From positions 1-64,000 of the forward strand of contig WGNP01000006.1 in assembly GCA_016124495.1 (NCBI GenBank): a stretch of DNA of 64,000 nucleotides, given 5' to 3'. This document shows positions 26,653 through 35,676 of the stretch, piece after piece (position 1 is the stretch's first letter; the number at the start of each line of letters is the position of its first letter). A program made the translations under genes and the position numbers. The DNA comes from Hyphomonas sp. (GTDB lineage Bacteria; Pseudomonadota; Alphaproteobacteria; Caulobacterales; Hyphomonadaceae). Under the pieces are notes generated by a model. That model was not told the DNA's origin and did no database searches. It saw only the letters and a program-made list of their open reading frames with translations.

Positions 26653-27077
26653 GGCTGTTTCCTCAGTTTCTTGATGGTGCCGGAAAAATTGAGACAGGGC
26701 CGGCCATCGGACGTCACGATGCCGCGCACGAAGACCAGCGACCCGCCAGCGCGCAGGGTGTCGCCGCGCGCTTCGACCAGTTCGCCTTCCTTGGCCCCAT
26801 CAAGAAATTCCGACGTGAAGGCGACCGTCAGGCCATAGCTTCCAGCCATCGCTTCATGCGCAATGGCGAACAGGGCGAAATCGGCAAAGGTCATCAGGCA
26901 GCCGCCGTGGATCACCCCGGCGCCGTTCATGTGCTTGCGCGCGGCGCGGAAGGCAGAAACGCCTTTTCCGTCCTCGACCCTGTAATAGAACGGCCCGGCC
27001 GTCTCGTGCTCGAAAGGCTCGTCTTTCCAGGTCGTCCAACCCGCGAATTCGCCCGTCGTCTCGATTGTGGCCGGCAT
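26649..27077 (-). CDS. PaaI-type hotdog thioesterase
   Basis: The 142-residue hotdog-fold protein has the motif HMNGAGVIHGGCLMTFADFA, in which N/G-HGG-D is the acyl-CoA thioesterase active-site helix of the PaaI/4-hydroxybenzoyl-CoA group. The start (MPATIETTGEFAGW) follows GAGGGG. Paired with an SDR and divergent from an acyl-CoA dehydrogenase operon, it probably hydrolyses an acyl-CoA made in fatty or aromatic acid breakdown. Confidence 0.85.
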   Translation of the reverse strand: MPATIETTGEFAGWTTWKDEPFEHETAGPFYYRVEDGKGVSAFRAARKHMNGAGVIHGGCLMTFADFALFAIAHEAMAGSYGLTVAFTSEFLDGAKEGELVEARGDTLRAGGSLVFVRGIVTSDGRPCLNFSGTIKKLRKQP

Positions 27078-27189
27078 GGCGTCCCCTCTGTTTCCTGACT
27101 GCGGCAACCATACCCTTACGGCCCCCTTCGACAAGCGTGCCGTTGCGGCATAAAGAGGACGCGAAAAACAAGTACGGGAGACGACACGC

Positions 27190-28350
27190 ATGGCCTTTGA
27201 CGCCGAAACCCGCGCCGCGCTGATTGAACAGGTGCGCCGCTTTGTGACCGAGACCTGCGTGCCCGTGGAGGCCCAGGTCGGCGAGGAAGACGCCGTGCCT
27301 CAGCATGTGATCGACGAGATGAAGGCCCTCGGCCTCTTCGGTATTGCCGTGCCGGAAGAGTATGGCGGCCTCGACCTCGACATGGAAACCGAATGCCTCG
27401 TAGCCTTCGAACTCGGCATGACATCCCCGGCCTTCCGCTCGGTCGCCGGCACCAATATCGGCATAGGCAGCCAGGCGCTCATCCTGTTCGGCACGCAGGC
27501 GCAGAAATCGAAATGGCTTCCCGGCATCGCCTCCGGCGAGCTGATTGCCAGCTTTGCGCTGACCGAGCCCGAAGCTGGCTCCGACGCAGCGGGCCTGAAG
27601 ACCAAAGCCACCCGCGACGGCGACCACTACATCCTCAACGGCACCAAGCGCTACATCACCAATGCCAACAAGGCGGACCTCTTCACCGTCATGGCACGGA
27701 CGAATCCGAACGAGCCCGGCGCCAAGGGCGTCTCGGCCTTCATCGTCGAGCGCGGCACGCCGGGCCTCTCGGTCGGCACGCCTGAGAAGAAGATGGGCCA
27801 GCAGGGCGCGCATATCTGCGACGTGATCTTCGAGAACGCCCGCGTGCCGGCGGAAAACCTGATCGCGAAAGAGGGCGAAGGCTTCAAGGTAGCGATGAGC
27901 GTGCTGGACAAGGGCAGGCTGCACATTTCAGCCGTCGCCACCGGTGTCTCCAAACGCCTGATCCGCGAGATGGTGACCTATGCGCTGGAGCGCAAGCAGT
28001 TCGGCAAGCCGATCTTCGATCACCAGATGATCCAGGCGATGATCGCCGACAGCCAGGCTGAAACCTATGCCGCCGAATGCATGATCCTCGACGCCGCCCG
28101 CCGCCGCGACGCCGGCGAAGATGTCACGATGCTGGCCTCTTCCGCCAAACTCTTCGCAACCGAAGCCTGCGGCCGCGTCGCCGACCGCGCGGTGCAGGTC
28201 TTCGGCGGTGCCGGCTACGTCACCGATTACGGTATCGAACGCTTCTACCGCGATGTCCGCATTTTCCGCCTTTACGAAGGCACCAGCCAGATCCAGCAGA
28301 TCATCATCGCCCGCGAACTTGCCCGGGCCGCCAAAGCAGGAAACCTCTGA
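27190..28350 (+). CDS. Acyl-CoA dehydrogenase
   Basis: The 386-residue flavoenzyme carries FALTEPEAGSDAAGLKTKAT (FAD/substrate contact) and RYITNANKADLF. A catalytic-base region lies near the C-terminus, in QVFGGAGYVTDYGIERFYRD. The last 20 residues include YEGTSQIQQIIIARELAR, where the active-site glutamate sits in short-chain members (EGT). It oxidises acyl-CoA to enoyl-CoA. GGGAGAC lies upstream. Its TGA overlaps the ATG of the following hydrolase gene (ATGA-type), so they are coupled. Confidence 0.93.
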   Translation: MAFDAETRAALIEQVRRFVTETCVPVEAQVGEEDAVPQHVIDEMKALGLFGIAVPEEYGGLDLDMETECLVAFELGMTSPAFRSVAGTNIGIGSQALILFGTQAQKSKWLPGIASGELIASFALTEPEAGSDAAGLKTKATRDGDHYILNGTKRYITNANKADLFTVMARTNPNEPGAKGVSAFIVERGTPGLSVGTPEKKMGQQGAHICDVIFENARVPAENLIAKEGEGFKVAMSVLDKGRLHISAVATGVSKRLIREMVTYALERKQFGKPIFDHQMIQAMIADSQAETYAAECMILDAARRRDAGEDVTMLASSAKLFATEACGRVADRAVQVFGGAGYVTDYGIERFYRDVRIFRLYEGTSQIQQIIIARELARAAKAGNL

Positions 28351-29585
28351 TGTTCGACCACGACCCCACAGACCCGCACGAAGTCGGCCTCAACGCAGAC
28401 CGCCTCGCGGCGATGCCAGCCTACTTCAAGACCAACTATATCGACACCGGCAAGGTGCCGTGCATGGGATTGCTCGTCTCGCGCGGCGGCGAGATCGCTC
28501 ATGAAAGCTATACCGGCGCTACCGAGATGGGCGGCAAGGAGCCGATCAGTGCCGAGACGATCTTCCGTATCTATTCGATGACGAAGCCGATCACGACGCT
28601 CGCGATCATGATGCTGCTCGAGGAGTGCAAGATCCGGCTCGACCATCCGGTCAGCCGCTACATCCCGGAATACAGGAACGCGATGGTATGGGACGGCGGC
28701 ACAGCGGCCGCGCCGAAGCTACGCAAGCCCGACCGCGAGATGAACGTTCTCGATCTCGTCACCCACACGTCCGGCCTCACCTACGGCTTCCTGTTCCAGG
28801 ACGAGACCGACGAGATCTACCGCATCAGCAAGGTCGGCCATCCGAAGGACACGCTGCAGGATATGGCCCGCCAGATCGGTCAGCTGCCGCTTGCATTCTC
28901 TCCGGGTACGGAATGGCGCTACAGCCACTCCATCGACGTACTCGGCGCCCTCGTGGAAATCATCTCCGGCCAGCCGCTGGACGAATTCTTCCGTGAGCGC
29001 ATCTTCGGCCCCCTCGGCATGGTCGATACTGACTTCTGGGTCCCGCCCGATAAGATCCACCGTCTGATGGCCTGCTACCAGAAAGATGCCAAGACCGGCG
29101 AGACGACGCTTGCCGATCCTGCCGGCGCCGCTTCGAAGCTCTATGCGAAGCGCCCGAACCTTCTGAACGCCGGCGGCGGCCTCGCCTCCACGATGCGCGA
29201 CTATCACCGCTTCGCCCTGATGCTGATGCGCGGCGGCACGCTCGACGGCGCGCGCATCATCAGCCCCAAGACCTGGGAGTTCATGCGCCAGAACCATCTG
29301 CCGGAAAACCAGACGATGCGCGGCATGGGCCGATCGGCCTTCACCGAAGTGATGGCGGACGGTGTGGGCTTCGGCCTTGGTGGCTCGGTCGTCACCGATA
29401 TCGTGCAGACCCGACAGCCCGGAAGCGACGGCACCTTCAGCTGGGGTGGCCTCGCCTCCACCTTCTTCTGGATCGACCCGGAAGAAGAACTGATCGCCAT
29501 CCAGGCTACGCAACTCATGCCATCCTCGACCTATCCGATGCGCATGCAGTTCCAGCAGCTTGTCTATTCGGCCATCGACTGGTGA
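28350..29585 (+). CDS. Beta-lactamase-fold serine hydrolase (class C/EstB-like)
   Basis: This is a 411-residue cytoplasmic protein without a signal peptide. SMTK (76-79) is the nucleophile/lysine motif, YSHSID is the second-motif tyrosine block, and the third motif appears as FSWGG near the C-terminus. This combination is seen in esterases such as EstB and in 6-aminohexanoate hydrolases rather than secreted beta-lactamases. Coupling to the acyl-CoA dehydrogenase suggests that it hydrolyses an ester or amide feeding into the same pathway. Its stop overlaps the DUF3253 start. Confidence 0.87.
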   Translation: MFDHDPTDPHEVGLNADRLAAMPAYFKTNYIDTGKVPCMGLLVSRGGEIAHESYTGATEMGGKEPISAETIFRIYSMTKPITTLAIMMLLEECKIRLDHPVSRYIPEYRNAMVWDGGTAAAPKLRKPDREMNVLDLVTHTSGLTYGFLFQDETDEIYRISKVGHPKDTLQDMARQIGQLPLAFSPGTEWRYSHSIDVLGALVEIISGQPLDEFFRERIFGPLGMVDTDFWVPPDKIHRLMACYQKDAKTGETTLADPAGAASKLYAKRPNLLNAGGGLASTMRDYHRFALMLMRGGTLDGARIISPKTWEFMRQNHLPENQTMRGMGRSAFTEVMADGVGFGLGGSVVTDIVQTRQPGSDGTFSWGGLASTFFWIDPEEELIAIQATQLMPSSTYPMRMQFQQLVYSAIDW

Positions 29586-29842
29586 GTGACGCGCTGAAGA
29601 ACCCGGTCCGCGACGCCATCCTTGCGCTCACCGCCGCCAGAGGCGCCGGCAAGACGATTGCGCCGGAAGACGCCGCCAAGGCCGTCAGCCCGGATAACTT
29701 CCTGCGTGTACTGAAGGACGTCCGCGCCGAAGCCGTCCGCCTGCACAAGGCCGGTACGATTGCGATCTACCGGAAAGGCAAGCCGGTCGAGAACCCGGAT
29801 ACGTTCAAGGGTGTCTACCGGCTGGGCCTTCCGGCCGTATAG
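29582..29842 (+). CDS. DUF3253-family small protein
   Basis: The 86-residue protein starts at a GTG overlapping the preceding stop. It resembles DUF3253 proteins: a helical N-terminus (KNPVRDAILALTAARGAGKT) and a winged-helix-like middle with FLRVLKDVRAEAVRLHKAG. The final strand segment has YRKGKPVEN. The function is unknown; the fold suggests nucleic-acid binding. It is probably translated from the same mRNA as its neighbours. Confidence 0.75.
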   Translation: MSDALKNPVRDAILALTAARGAGKTIAPEDAAKAVSPDNFLRVLKDVRAEAVRLHKAGTIAIYRKGKPVENPDTFKGVYRLGLPAV

Positions 29843-29845
29843 AGA

Positions 29846-30217
29846 ATGCCCAAGCCGCCCGACCCCTTCCACGAATTCGTGGCCGAACTCTTCGCCCCCA
29901 TGGGCAGCGTCAGCATACGGCGCATGTTCGGCGGAGCGGGCGTGTTCCGGGACGGCCTGATGTTCGCGCTGCTGGGTGACGACACGGTCTACCTGAAAAC
30001 CGACGCCCGGCTCCGCGCAGACCTCGAGGCCGAAGGCAGCGCGCCCTTCATCTGGATCAAACCCAGCACCGGCGAAGCGATCGACATGGGCTATGTCAAC
30101 CTGCCGTCCTGCGCGATGGACGATCCCGACGAAGCCAGCGCCTGGGCGAAACGCGCGCTCGCTGTGGCCAAAGCCAAGGCTGCGGCGAAGCCGCTGACCA
30201 GACCGAAAAAGAAGTAG
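29846..30217 (+). CDS. TfoX/Sxy N-terminal domain protein
   Basis: The 123-residue protein has the TfoX-N pattern FAPMGSVSIRRMFGGAGVFR followed by FALLGDDTVYLKTD and ends in a lysine-rich tail. Full-length TfoX/Sxy activates competence genes in gammaproteobacteria. Stand-alone N-terminal domains are common in alphaproteobacteria and have no assigned role. It starts three bases after the DUF3253 gene and completes the four-gene run from 27190. Confidence 0.85.
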   Translation: MPKPPDPFHEFVAELFAPMGSVSIRRMFGGAGVFRDGLMFALLGDDTVYLKTDARLRADLEAEGSAPFIWIKPSTGEAIDMGYVNLPSCAMDDPDEASAWAKRALAVAKAKAAAKPLTRPKKK

Positions 30218-30220
30218 TGA

Positions 30221-30697
30221 TCAGGCCGCCGCCGGCCGCTTCATCGCCTCGTCCAGCGAGAAGGCATACTCCGTTGATCCGTTCGCCCGCAGGTGCTGCA
30301 ACCGCTGCCAGCCATCCTCGGGCGTGAAGCGCTCGCCCTTCAGCGCCCGCCACGTCTCGAAGCCGGGTCCGTCACAGCGGTCGACTTCGTTGGCGTGCCG
30401 GCGCATACCCGGCGGGTGCGTGGAGCCGTTTTGGCTGGACGCTTGCAGGTCTTCCATCGAGCGCCAGTCCTGGGGTTAAGGAAACGCATTCGTGAACCCG
30501 CGCCAGCCGCGGTCCGTGCAGCGCCGACCGCGATCATGGTGGATGATGCCTTCGAACGCGTCGCCATCCTCGAAAATGCGCGGCAGGAGCGCGACAAAAA
30601 CCTGCACGAATTCATTGCTGAAGTCGAACTTACCCATCGGGCGAGCACAGTTGAAGTCTACCAGGCTGTAGTCCATTGCGCCCGATCCGGTTTCCAA
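30221..30697 (-). pseudogene. Disrupted DUF3291-family gene
   Basis: On the minus strand MDYSLVDFNCARPMGKFDFS and EFVQVFVALLPRIFEDGDAF lead into WRGFTNAFP and then a TAA at 30476-30478. The same frame continues PQDWRSMEDLQASS to THPPGMRRHANEVDR and EDGWQRLQHLRANGSTEYAF. These are the first and second halves of a DUF3291 (antibiotic-biosynthesis-monooxygenase-like) protein. Compared with my memory of the family, about ten residues between the two halves are also missing next to the stop, and the W-containing strand before GERFT is degraded. The total length left is about 158 codons. The function was never assigned. Confidence 0.75.
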
Positions 30698-30774
30698 TCC
30701 GGAGTTAGACTTAGAGACAAGCGAAATGCATTTCGTGATCTTTAAGGGGAAAAATTCTCAAATTCAACCTGAGA

Positions 30775-31575
30775 TTACTTTCCCTTGAACACCGCCGGGC
30801 GCTTCTGTAAGAAGGCGGAAACGCCTTCGCGGAAGTCTTCCGTGCGGCCGGCATCGCGCTGGGCGACCCGCTCATTATGCAGCGCGGCGCCAAAATCGTC
30901 GTCACAGGCGTCCCAGATGCACTGGCGTGCCAGCGACAGCGCAACGGTCGGCCCGGTCGCCAGTTTCTGCGCAAATTCCTTTGCCGTCTCCATAAGCTTG
31001 GCATCGTCCACCACGCGGTTCACCAGGCCCCATTGCAGCGCTGTTTCCGCTGGCAGCTTTTCACCCAGAAGTGCCATTTCCATCGCCCGCACGCGGCCGA
31101 TGGTCTTGGCCAGAAGGTAACTGGAGCCGCCATCCGGCACGAGGCCGATCCGGCGGAAGGCCTGCAGGAAGTAGGCGCTCTTGGCCGCGATCACGAGATC
31201 GCCCATCAGGCCGATCGCGCAGCCGACGCCGGCGGCCGCGCCGTTCACGGCGGTGATCACCGGATGCGGATGCTCGCGGATGGCCGTGACCAGAGGATTG
31301 TAGAACGCGTCCAGCGCCTTGCCAGCGTCCGGCGGCGAATCAGGATGTGCCAGCGCCGGGCCGGAGCCCATGCCGCCAAGGTTCGCGCCGGAACAGAAGC
31401 CGCGCCCCTTGCCGGTCAGGATCGTGCAGCGCGCTTCCTTGGCGGCAACCTCGAACGCATGCAGCAGCTCGATGGCGGTATCGACTCCGCAGGCGTTCAG
31501 CGTCTTGTCATCGTCGAACGCAATGATCGCGATGTCCCCGTCGCGCTCGTAGGAAATCTTCTCGTACTTGGCCAT
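30775..31575 (-). CDS. Enoyl-CoA hydratase/isomerase family protein
   Basis: The 266-residue crotonase-fold protein has oxyanion-hole motifs CSGANLGGMG (about 60-69) and NGAAAGVGCAIGLMGDLVIA. The usual glutamates of the hydratase site are not obvious: the second motif reads RIGLVPDGGSSYLLAKTIGR, where Asp replaces the common glutamate. That pattern is seen in isomerase-type members such as PaaG. I chose the ATG at 31575 (MAKYEKISYE) with AAGGGAG upstream. It fits the fatty/aromatic acid degradation theme. Confidence 0.88.
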   Translation of the reverse strand: MAKYEKISYERDGDIAIIAFDDDKTLNACGVDTAIELLHAFEVAAKEARCTILTGKGRGFCSGANLGGMGSGPALAHPDSPPDAGKALDAFYNPLVTAIREHPHPVITAVNGAAAGVGCAIGLMGDLVIAAKSAYFLQAFRRIGLVPDGGSSYLLAKTIGRVRAMEMALLGEKLPAETALQWGLVNRVVDDAKLMETAKEFAQKLATGPTVALSLARQCIWDACDDDFGAALHNERVAQRDAGRTEDFREGVSAFLQKRPAVFKGK

Positions 31576-31747
31576 CGCTGACGCTCCCTTGTGATCGTTT
31601 GACAGCGAATTAAACCGATTGCTCAGGCCGGGAAAAGCCTCACGCGGGGGCAAGCCTTTCACTCCCCCATGGCGCAAACGCTGAACGCACGCTAAAGAGT
31701 TTACAAAGGAAAATGCCCCTGTGGCACCTCAACTTCGGAGAACTCCA

Positions 31748-33184
31748 ATGGCCCTAGACGGTACCCCAGGCACTGGCATGCGCGCTTTGCTCGACCGGCA
31801 GAAAGCCGCCCACCTGCGCGACGGCGCGCCGACGCTCGCCAAGCGGATCGAATGGCTGGACAAGTCGATCGACCTGCTCGCCACGCACGGCGACGCGCTC
31901 AACGACGCGATGGCGAAAGACTTCGGCCACCGCTCCAAGGACCAGTCGAACCTCACCGACATCGCCGGCTCCATCGGCGCGCTGAAGCACGCGAAGAAAC
32001 ACGTTGCGAAATGGATGCAGCCGGAGAAGCGCAAGGTCGAATTTCCGCTCGGCCTGCTCGGCTCGAAAGCCGAACTTCAGTACCAGCCGAAAGGCGTCAT
32101 CGGCGTCATCAGCCCATGGAACTTCCCGGTCAACCTGACCTTCACGCCGCTCGCTGGCGTCTTTGCGGCTGGCAACCGTTGCATGATCAAGCCGTCGGAA
32201 TTCACCGAGGCGACGTCCGAGCTGATGAAACAGCTCTTCGCGAAATACTATACGGATGAAGCAGTCGTCGTCGTCACCGGCGGCCCGGACATCGGCGCCG
32301 AATTCACCAAGCTGGCGTTCGACCATATCCTCTTCACCGGCGCGACCTCGGTCGCCCACCACGTGATGCGCGCCGCCGCAGACAACCTCGTGCCGCTGAC
32401 GCTGGAACTCGGCGGCAAGAGCCCGGTGATCCTCGGCCGCTCCGCCGACATGCAGAAGGCCGCCAGCCGCATCATGGCCGGCAAGACGCTGAACGCTGGC
32501 CAGATCTGCCTCGCGCCGGACTATGCCTTTGTGCCGAAGGACAAGACGCAGGAATTCGTCGGCGCCGCCACCCGCGCCATCGAGACGATGTATTGTACCG
32601 GCCTCAAGGACAATGACGACTACACCTCGGTCGTGAACCAGCGCCACTTCGACCGGCTTCAGGGCTATATCGAAGACGCCCGCACCAAGGGCGCCGAAGT
32701 CATCACGCTGAACCCGAAGTCCGAAAACTTCGCCCAGCAGCCCCACCACAAGATCCCGCCGACCCTGATCATCGATCCGACCGACGACATGAAGGTCATG
32801 CAGGACGAAATCTTCGGACCCATCCTGCCGGTCAAGTCCTACAATGATGCCAAGGACGCCGTCGCCTATATCAACGCCCACCCGCGCCCGCTTGGCCTCT
32901 ACTATTTCGGCGACGATGCCAGCGAGAAGGACTTCGTCCTTAACAACACGACCTCTGGCGGCGTCACCGTCAATGACGTGATCTTCCACGTCGCGCAGGA
33001 AGATCTGCCGTTCGGCGGCGTCGGCCCATCCGGCATGGGCGCCTATCACGGCCGCGACGGCTTCCTTGAGTTCAGCCATAAGAAGGCGATCTACACACAG
33101 ACCAACAACGAGATCCTCGCCATGATGCGTCCGCCTTACGGCGATAAGTACCGCGGCCAGGTCAAGGCGCGGATAAAGAAGTAA
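31748..33184 (+). CDS. Aldehyde dehydrogenase, coniferyl aldehyde type
   Basis: The 478-residue enzyme has the NAD site and catalytic residues: Glu220 in LELGGKSP and nucleophile Cys254 in NAGQICLAPDY. ISPWNFPVNLTFTPL is at about 121-135, and the C-terminal segment LPFGGVGPSGMGAYHG is present. The spacing and the GQxCxAPDY block match the coniferyl-aldehyde dehydrogenase subgroup, which also oxidises long-chain aldehydes. The ATG at 31748 has CGGAGAA upstream. A strong hairpin terminator follows, so it is probably monocistronic. Confidence 0.9.
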   Translation: MALDGTPGTGMRALLDRQKAAHLRDGAPTLAKRIEWLDKSIDLLATHGDALNDAMAKDFGHRSKDQSNLTDIAGSIGALKHAKKHVAKWMQPEKRKVEFPLGLLGSKAELQYQPKGVIGVISPWNFPVNLTFTPLAGVFAAGNRCMIKPSEFTEATSELMKQLFAKYYTDEAVVVVTGGPDIGAEFTKLAFDHILFTGATSVAHHVMRAAADNLVPLTLELGGKSPVILGRSADMQKAASRIMAGKTLNAGQICLAPDYAFVPKDKTQEFVGAATRAIETMYCTGLKDNDDYTSVVNQRHFDRLQGYIEDARTKGAEVITLNPKSENFAQQPHHKIPPTLIIDPTDDMKVMQDEIFGPILPVKSYNDAKDAVAYINAHPRPLGLYYFGDDASEKDFVLNNTTSGGVTVNDVIFHVAQEDLPFGGVGPSGMGAYHGRDGFLEFSHKKAIYTQTNNEILAMMRPPYGDKYRGQVKARIKK

Positions 33185-33204
33185 TCCGTAAATGTATGAA
33201 ATAC

Positions 33205-33239
33205 AGGGGCCCTCCCCCGGGGGAGTGTCCCCTCTTTTT
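33205..33239 (+). terminator. Rho-independent terminator
   Basis: The outer arms AGGGG (33205-33209) and CCCCT (33229-33233) and the inner palindrome CTCCCCCGGGGGAG (33212-33225) are followed by TTTT. It lies 20 bases after the aldehyde dehydrogenase stop. Confidence 0.85.
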
Positions 33240-33242
33240 CGT

Positions 33243-33629
33243 TCAACCGCCCTCGGGCGGCTCCCATAGCCCGATCGGGTTACCTTCCGGGTCGTGCACG
33301 CGCGAAAATTTTCCGCTCTGAGGCGTGTCCCGTTCCGCACGGGCCCCGGCCGCGATACCAGCGGCGCGCAGCCACGCGAGCAGGGCGCTGAGCTTTGTCG
33401 CCCGGAGGTTCGGCACACAGGCCTTGCCTTTCGGCCAATAACCCGTGGCCGCCTTGAACGGCGCAAAGATCGATGGCCTGGCCTGGGTCTGCCAATACCC
33501 GCTCTCGGAAGATTTCGCGCCCGTCCCGTCATGCCCCGGCCCGGCGCCCGGATGCGCATCCTGCCGGGCGCCCAGCGCCTCGGGGTCATTGGCGCGAAAG
33601 AACACGCTGCCAATTCCGGTTACAGGCAT
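33243..33629 (-). CDS. Divergent VOC-family protein, possibly decaying
   Basis: The 128-residue open frame starts MPVTGIGSVFFRANDPEALG and ends RVHDPEGNPIGLWEPPEGG. Both ends match VOC proteins of the glyoxalase type. The expected metal-ligand glutamate in NPI-E-LW is Gly. The segment after EALG (ARQDAHPGAGPG) does not look like the usual helix with AxWY, so function may be lost although no stop has appeared. The frame lies between two convergent terminator-like hairpins. I keep it as a gene but consider a young pseudogene possible. Confidence 0.6.
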   Translation of the reverse strand: MPVTGIGSVFFRANDPEALGARQDAHPGAGPGHDGTGAKSSESGYWQTQARPSIFAPFKAATGYWPKGKACVPNLRATKLSALLAWLRAAGIAAGARAERDTPQSGKFSRVHDPEGNPIGLWEPPEGG

Positions 33630-33718
33630 TCATGCGCCCCTCGCCATGGCAACCCGCAATACGGCCGCCAGGTTAATCCGGCCATGTCGCTGGCCGACCT
33701 CTGGCCAGAACGCAAATA

Positions 33719-33747
33719 GCCCACCCTGACCTTCATCAGGGTGGGCT
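33719..33747 (-). terminator. Hairpin terminator, probably of the DEAD-box gene
   Basis: GCCCACCCTGA (33719-33729) pairs perfectly with TCAGGGTGGGC (33736-33746), an 11-bp stem with a 6-base loop. It lies 28 bases after the helicase stop on the minus strand. The T-tract after the stem is short (TATTT), so termination may be partial. Confidence 0.75.
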
Positions 33748-33774
33748 TCACATGTAGTCTGCGGGGACTTGCGA

Positions 33775-35400
33775 TCAGCGTTTCTTGAGGAAGGACGGAA
33801 CGTCCGAGCCGAAGCCTTTGACCTTGTCGGGGGCCGGTTCGAGGATCAGGTCGTCGTCCTTGCGTTTGAAATCGCGGGACGGACGCTCGCGCTTGTCGCT
33901 GACGCGGTCTGTCCGCTCGGTGCGTTCCATGCGCGGCTGTTCAGGGCGCTCAGCGCGCTCGGGGCGCGGCTTGTCACCGCGTTCACGGCGCTTGTCGCTT
34001 CGCGGGCCGCGCTCACGCTTCGGCGCCTCGTCGCGGGCGATCGGCGCTTCTGCCACCATGTCAACGGCGGCGGCCGCTTCTCTGCCCACCGTCTCAACAA
34101 CGACAGGCGCCTCTTCGCTGCGCTCGCGGCGCGGGCCCCGGTCACGGCTCTCGCCCCGTTCGCTGCGTCCGCGCGGGCCGCGGTCGCGGTCCCGGTCACG
34201 TCCGCCCCGGCCACCCGGCCGGTCGCGCTTTTCTTCCGGCGGAAGGTTCGCCAGCTCGTCCAGCAGGCCGTCCGGCATGAAATCCTTCACCTCCTGCTTG
34301 ATCATCTTCAGCACGAAGCCCCAGGACTTTTCGTCCGCCGGCGAGACCAGCGTGAAGCTCTGGCCCGAGCGTCCCGCGCGGCCGGTGCGGCCGATGCGGT
34401 GGATATAGTCTTCATCCTTGGGCGGAGGACCGAAATTGAACACCTGGCCAACATCCGGAATGTCGAGACCGCGCGCGGCAACGTCAGACGCCACCAGCAG
34501 CTTCAGCGATCCGTCACGGAAGCGTTGCAGCGTCTCGGTCCGCACAGATTGCGGCAGGTCGCCGTGGATCGGCGCGGCGTCGTGGCCATGCTTGGTAAGT
34601 GAGGCGGCCACCACATCGACTTCGACCTTGCGGTTGCAGAACACGATGCCGTTCTTCACGTCGCAGGCTTCGATGACGCGGCGCAGCGCCGTGCGGCGGG
34701 CCTTGCCATCGTTCGTGGGCAGATGAACGACGTGCTGGGTGATCGTTTGCGCCGCGTCCGTCGGACGTGTCACTTCGATCTTCTTGGGATCTTTCTGGAA
34801 CGTCTTCGCGAGCCGCTGAATGTCGGTCGGGAACGTGGCCGAGAACAGCAGCGTCTGGCGGCTGGCCGGCAGCTTGGAGCAGATCTTCTCGATATCAGGG
34901 ATGAAGCCCATGTCGAGCATCCGGTCGGCCTCGTCGATGATCAGTGTCTCGACGCCCATCAGCAGCATCTTGCCGCGGTCGAACTGGTCCATCAGGCGGC
35001 CCGGCGTCGCGATCAGAACGTCGACGCCGCGCTGCAGCAACGCTTCCTGGTCCTTGAAGCTGACGCCGCCAATCAGCAGCGCCATCGTGAGCTTCAGGTA
35101 TTTGCCGTACTTCTCGAAGTTCTCGGCGACCTGCGCGGCAAGCTCGCGGGTCGGGCAGAGGATCAGGCAGCGCGGCATCCGCGCCCGGGCGCGGCCGGTG
35201 GAGAGGCGCTGGATCATCGGCAGTACGAAGGCAGCCGTCTTGCCGGTGCCGGTCTGGGCAATGCCGGTGACGTCGCCGCCCATCAGGATGTGCGGAATGG
35301 CTTCGCGCTGGATGGGGGTGGGGGTCGTGTAGCCGGATTCAAGAACGGCTTTGAGGATGTTCTCGGCGAGGCCGAAGTCCGCGAATGTGGTCTCAGTCAA
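33775..35400 (-). CDS. DEAD-box RNA helicase (RhlE-like)
   Basis: The 541-residue helicase has the Q motif (Gln31 in TPIQ), Walker A AQTGTGKT (49-56), DEAD (156-159), SAT (187-189) and HRIGRTGR (334-341). A long Arg/Asp/Glu/Gly-rich disordered tail of about 150 residues follows, ending VPSFLKKR. Such proteins unwind structured RNA in ribosome biogenesis, RNA decay or cold adaptation. I place the start at the TTG at 35400 (MTETTFADFGL), where homology begins and GGAGAC sits eight bases upstream. The more distant ATG would add about 70 non-homologous residues. Confidence 0.9.
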   Translation of the reverse strand: MTETTFADFGLAENILKAVLESGYTTPTPIQREAIPHILMGGDVTGIAQTGTGKTAAFVLPMIQRLSTGRARARMPRCLILCPTRELAAQVAENFEKYGKYLKLTMALLIGGVSFKDQEALLQRGVDVLIATPGRLMDQFDRGKMLLMGVETLIIDEADRMLDMGFIPDIEKICSKLPASRQTLLFSATFPTDIQRLAKTFQKDPKKIEVTRPTDAAQTITQHVVHLPTNDGKARRTALRRVIEACDVKNGIVFCNRKVEVDVVAASLTKHGHDAAPIHGDLPQSVRTETLQRFRDGSLKLLVASDVAARGLDIPDVGQVFNFGPPPKDEDYIHRIGRTGRAGRSGQSFTLVSPADEKSWGFVLKMIKQEVKDFMPDGLLDELANLPPEEKRDRPGGRGGRDRDRDRGPRGRSERGESRDRGPRRERSEEAPVVVETVGREAAAAVDMVAEAPIARDEAPKRERGPRSDKRRERGDKPRPERAERPEQPRMERTERTDRVSDKRERPSRDFKRKDDDLILEPAPDKVKGFGSDVPSFLKKR

Positions 35401-35676
35401 GGGTAGTGTCTCCGGGATGTCTGGTTGATTTGCCTGGCCACCCGAATTGGCGGCGCGCGTCCTGCGTCTTTCAGGTCCCGATGACCTCAAGAACTGCAGC
35501 CGGGCGAATCCCATGCCCGGAACATGCGGCGCCCTTACTGTATATTTTGCCCGCCGTATAGCCTGAGGGTGACGCGAAAACTGCTTTGTGCCGTAAAAGC
35601 ATGGCATCAGGCCTTGCAAGCCGTGCAGATCTGGCGCTTCTTTACGCGCCGGACACGACTGGCAAGGTGGGGACCT

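Noticed and set aside
31754-33613. A 619-codon minus-strand frame opposite the aldehyde dehydrogenase
   Set aside because: Antisense shadow of a gene with all catalytic residues; no homology of its own.
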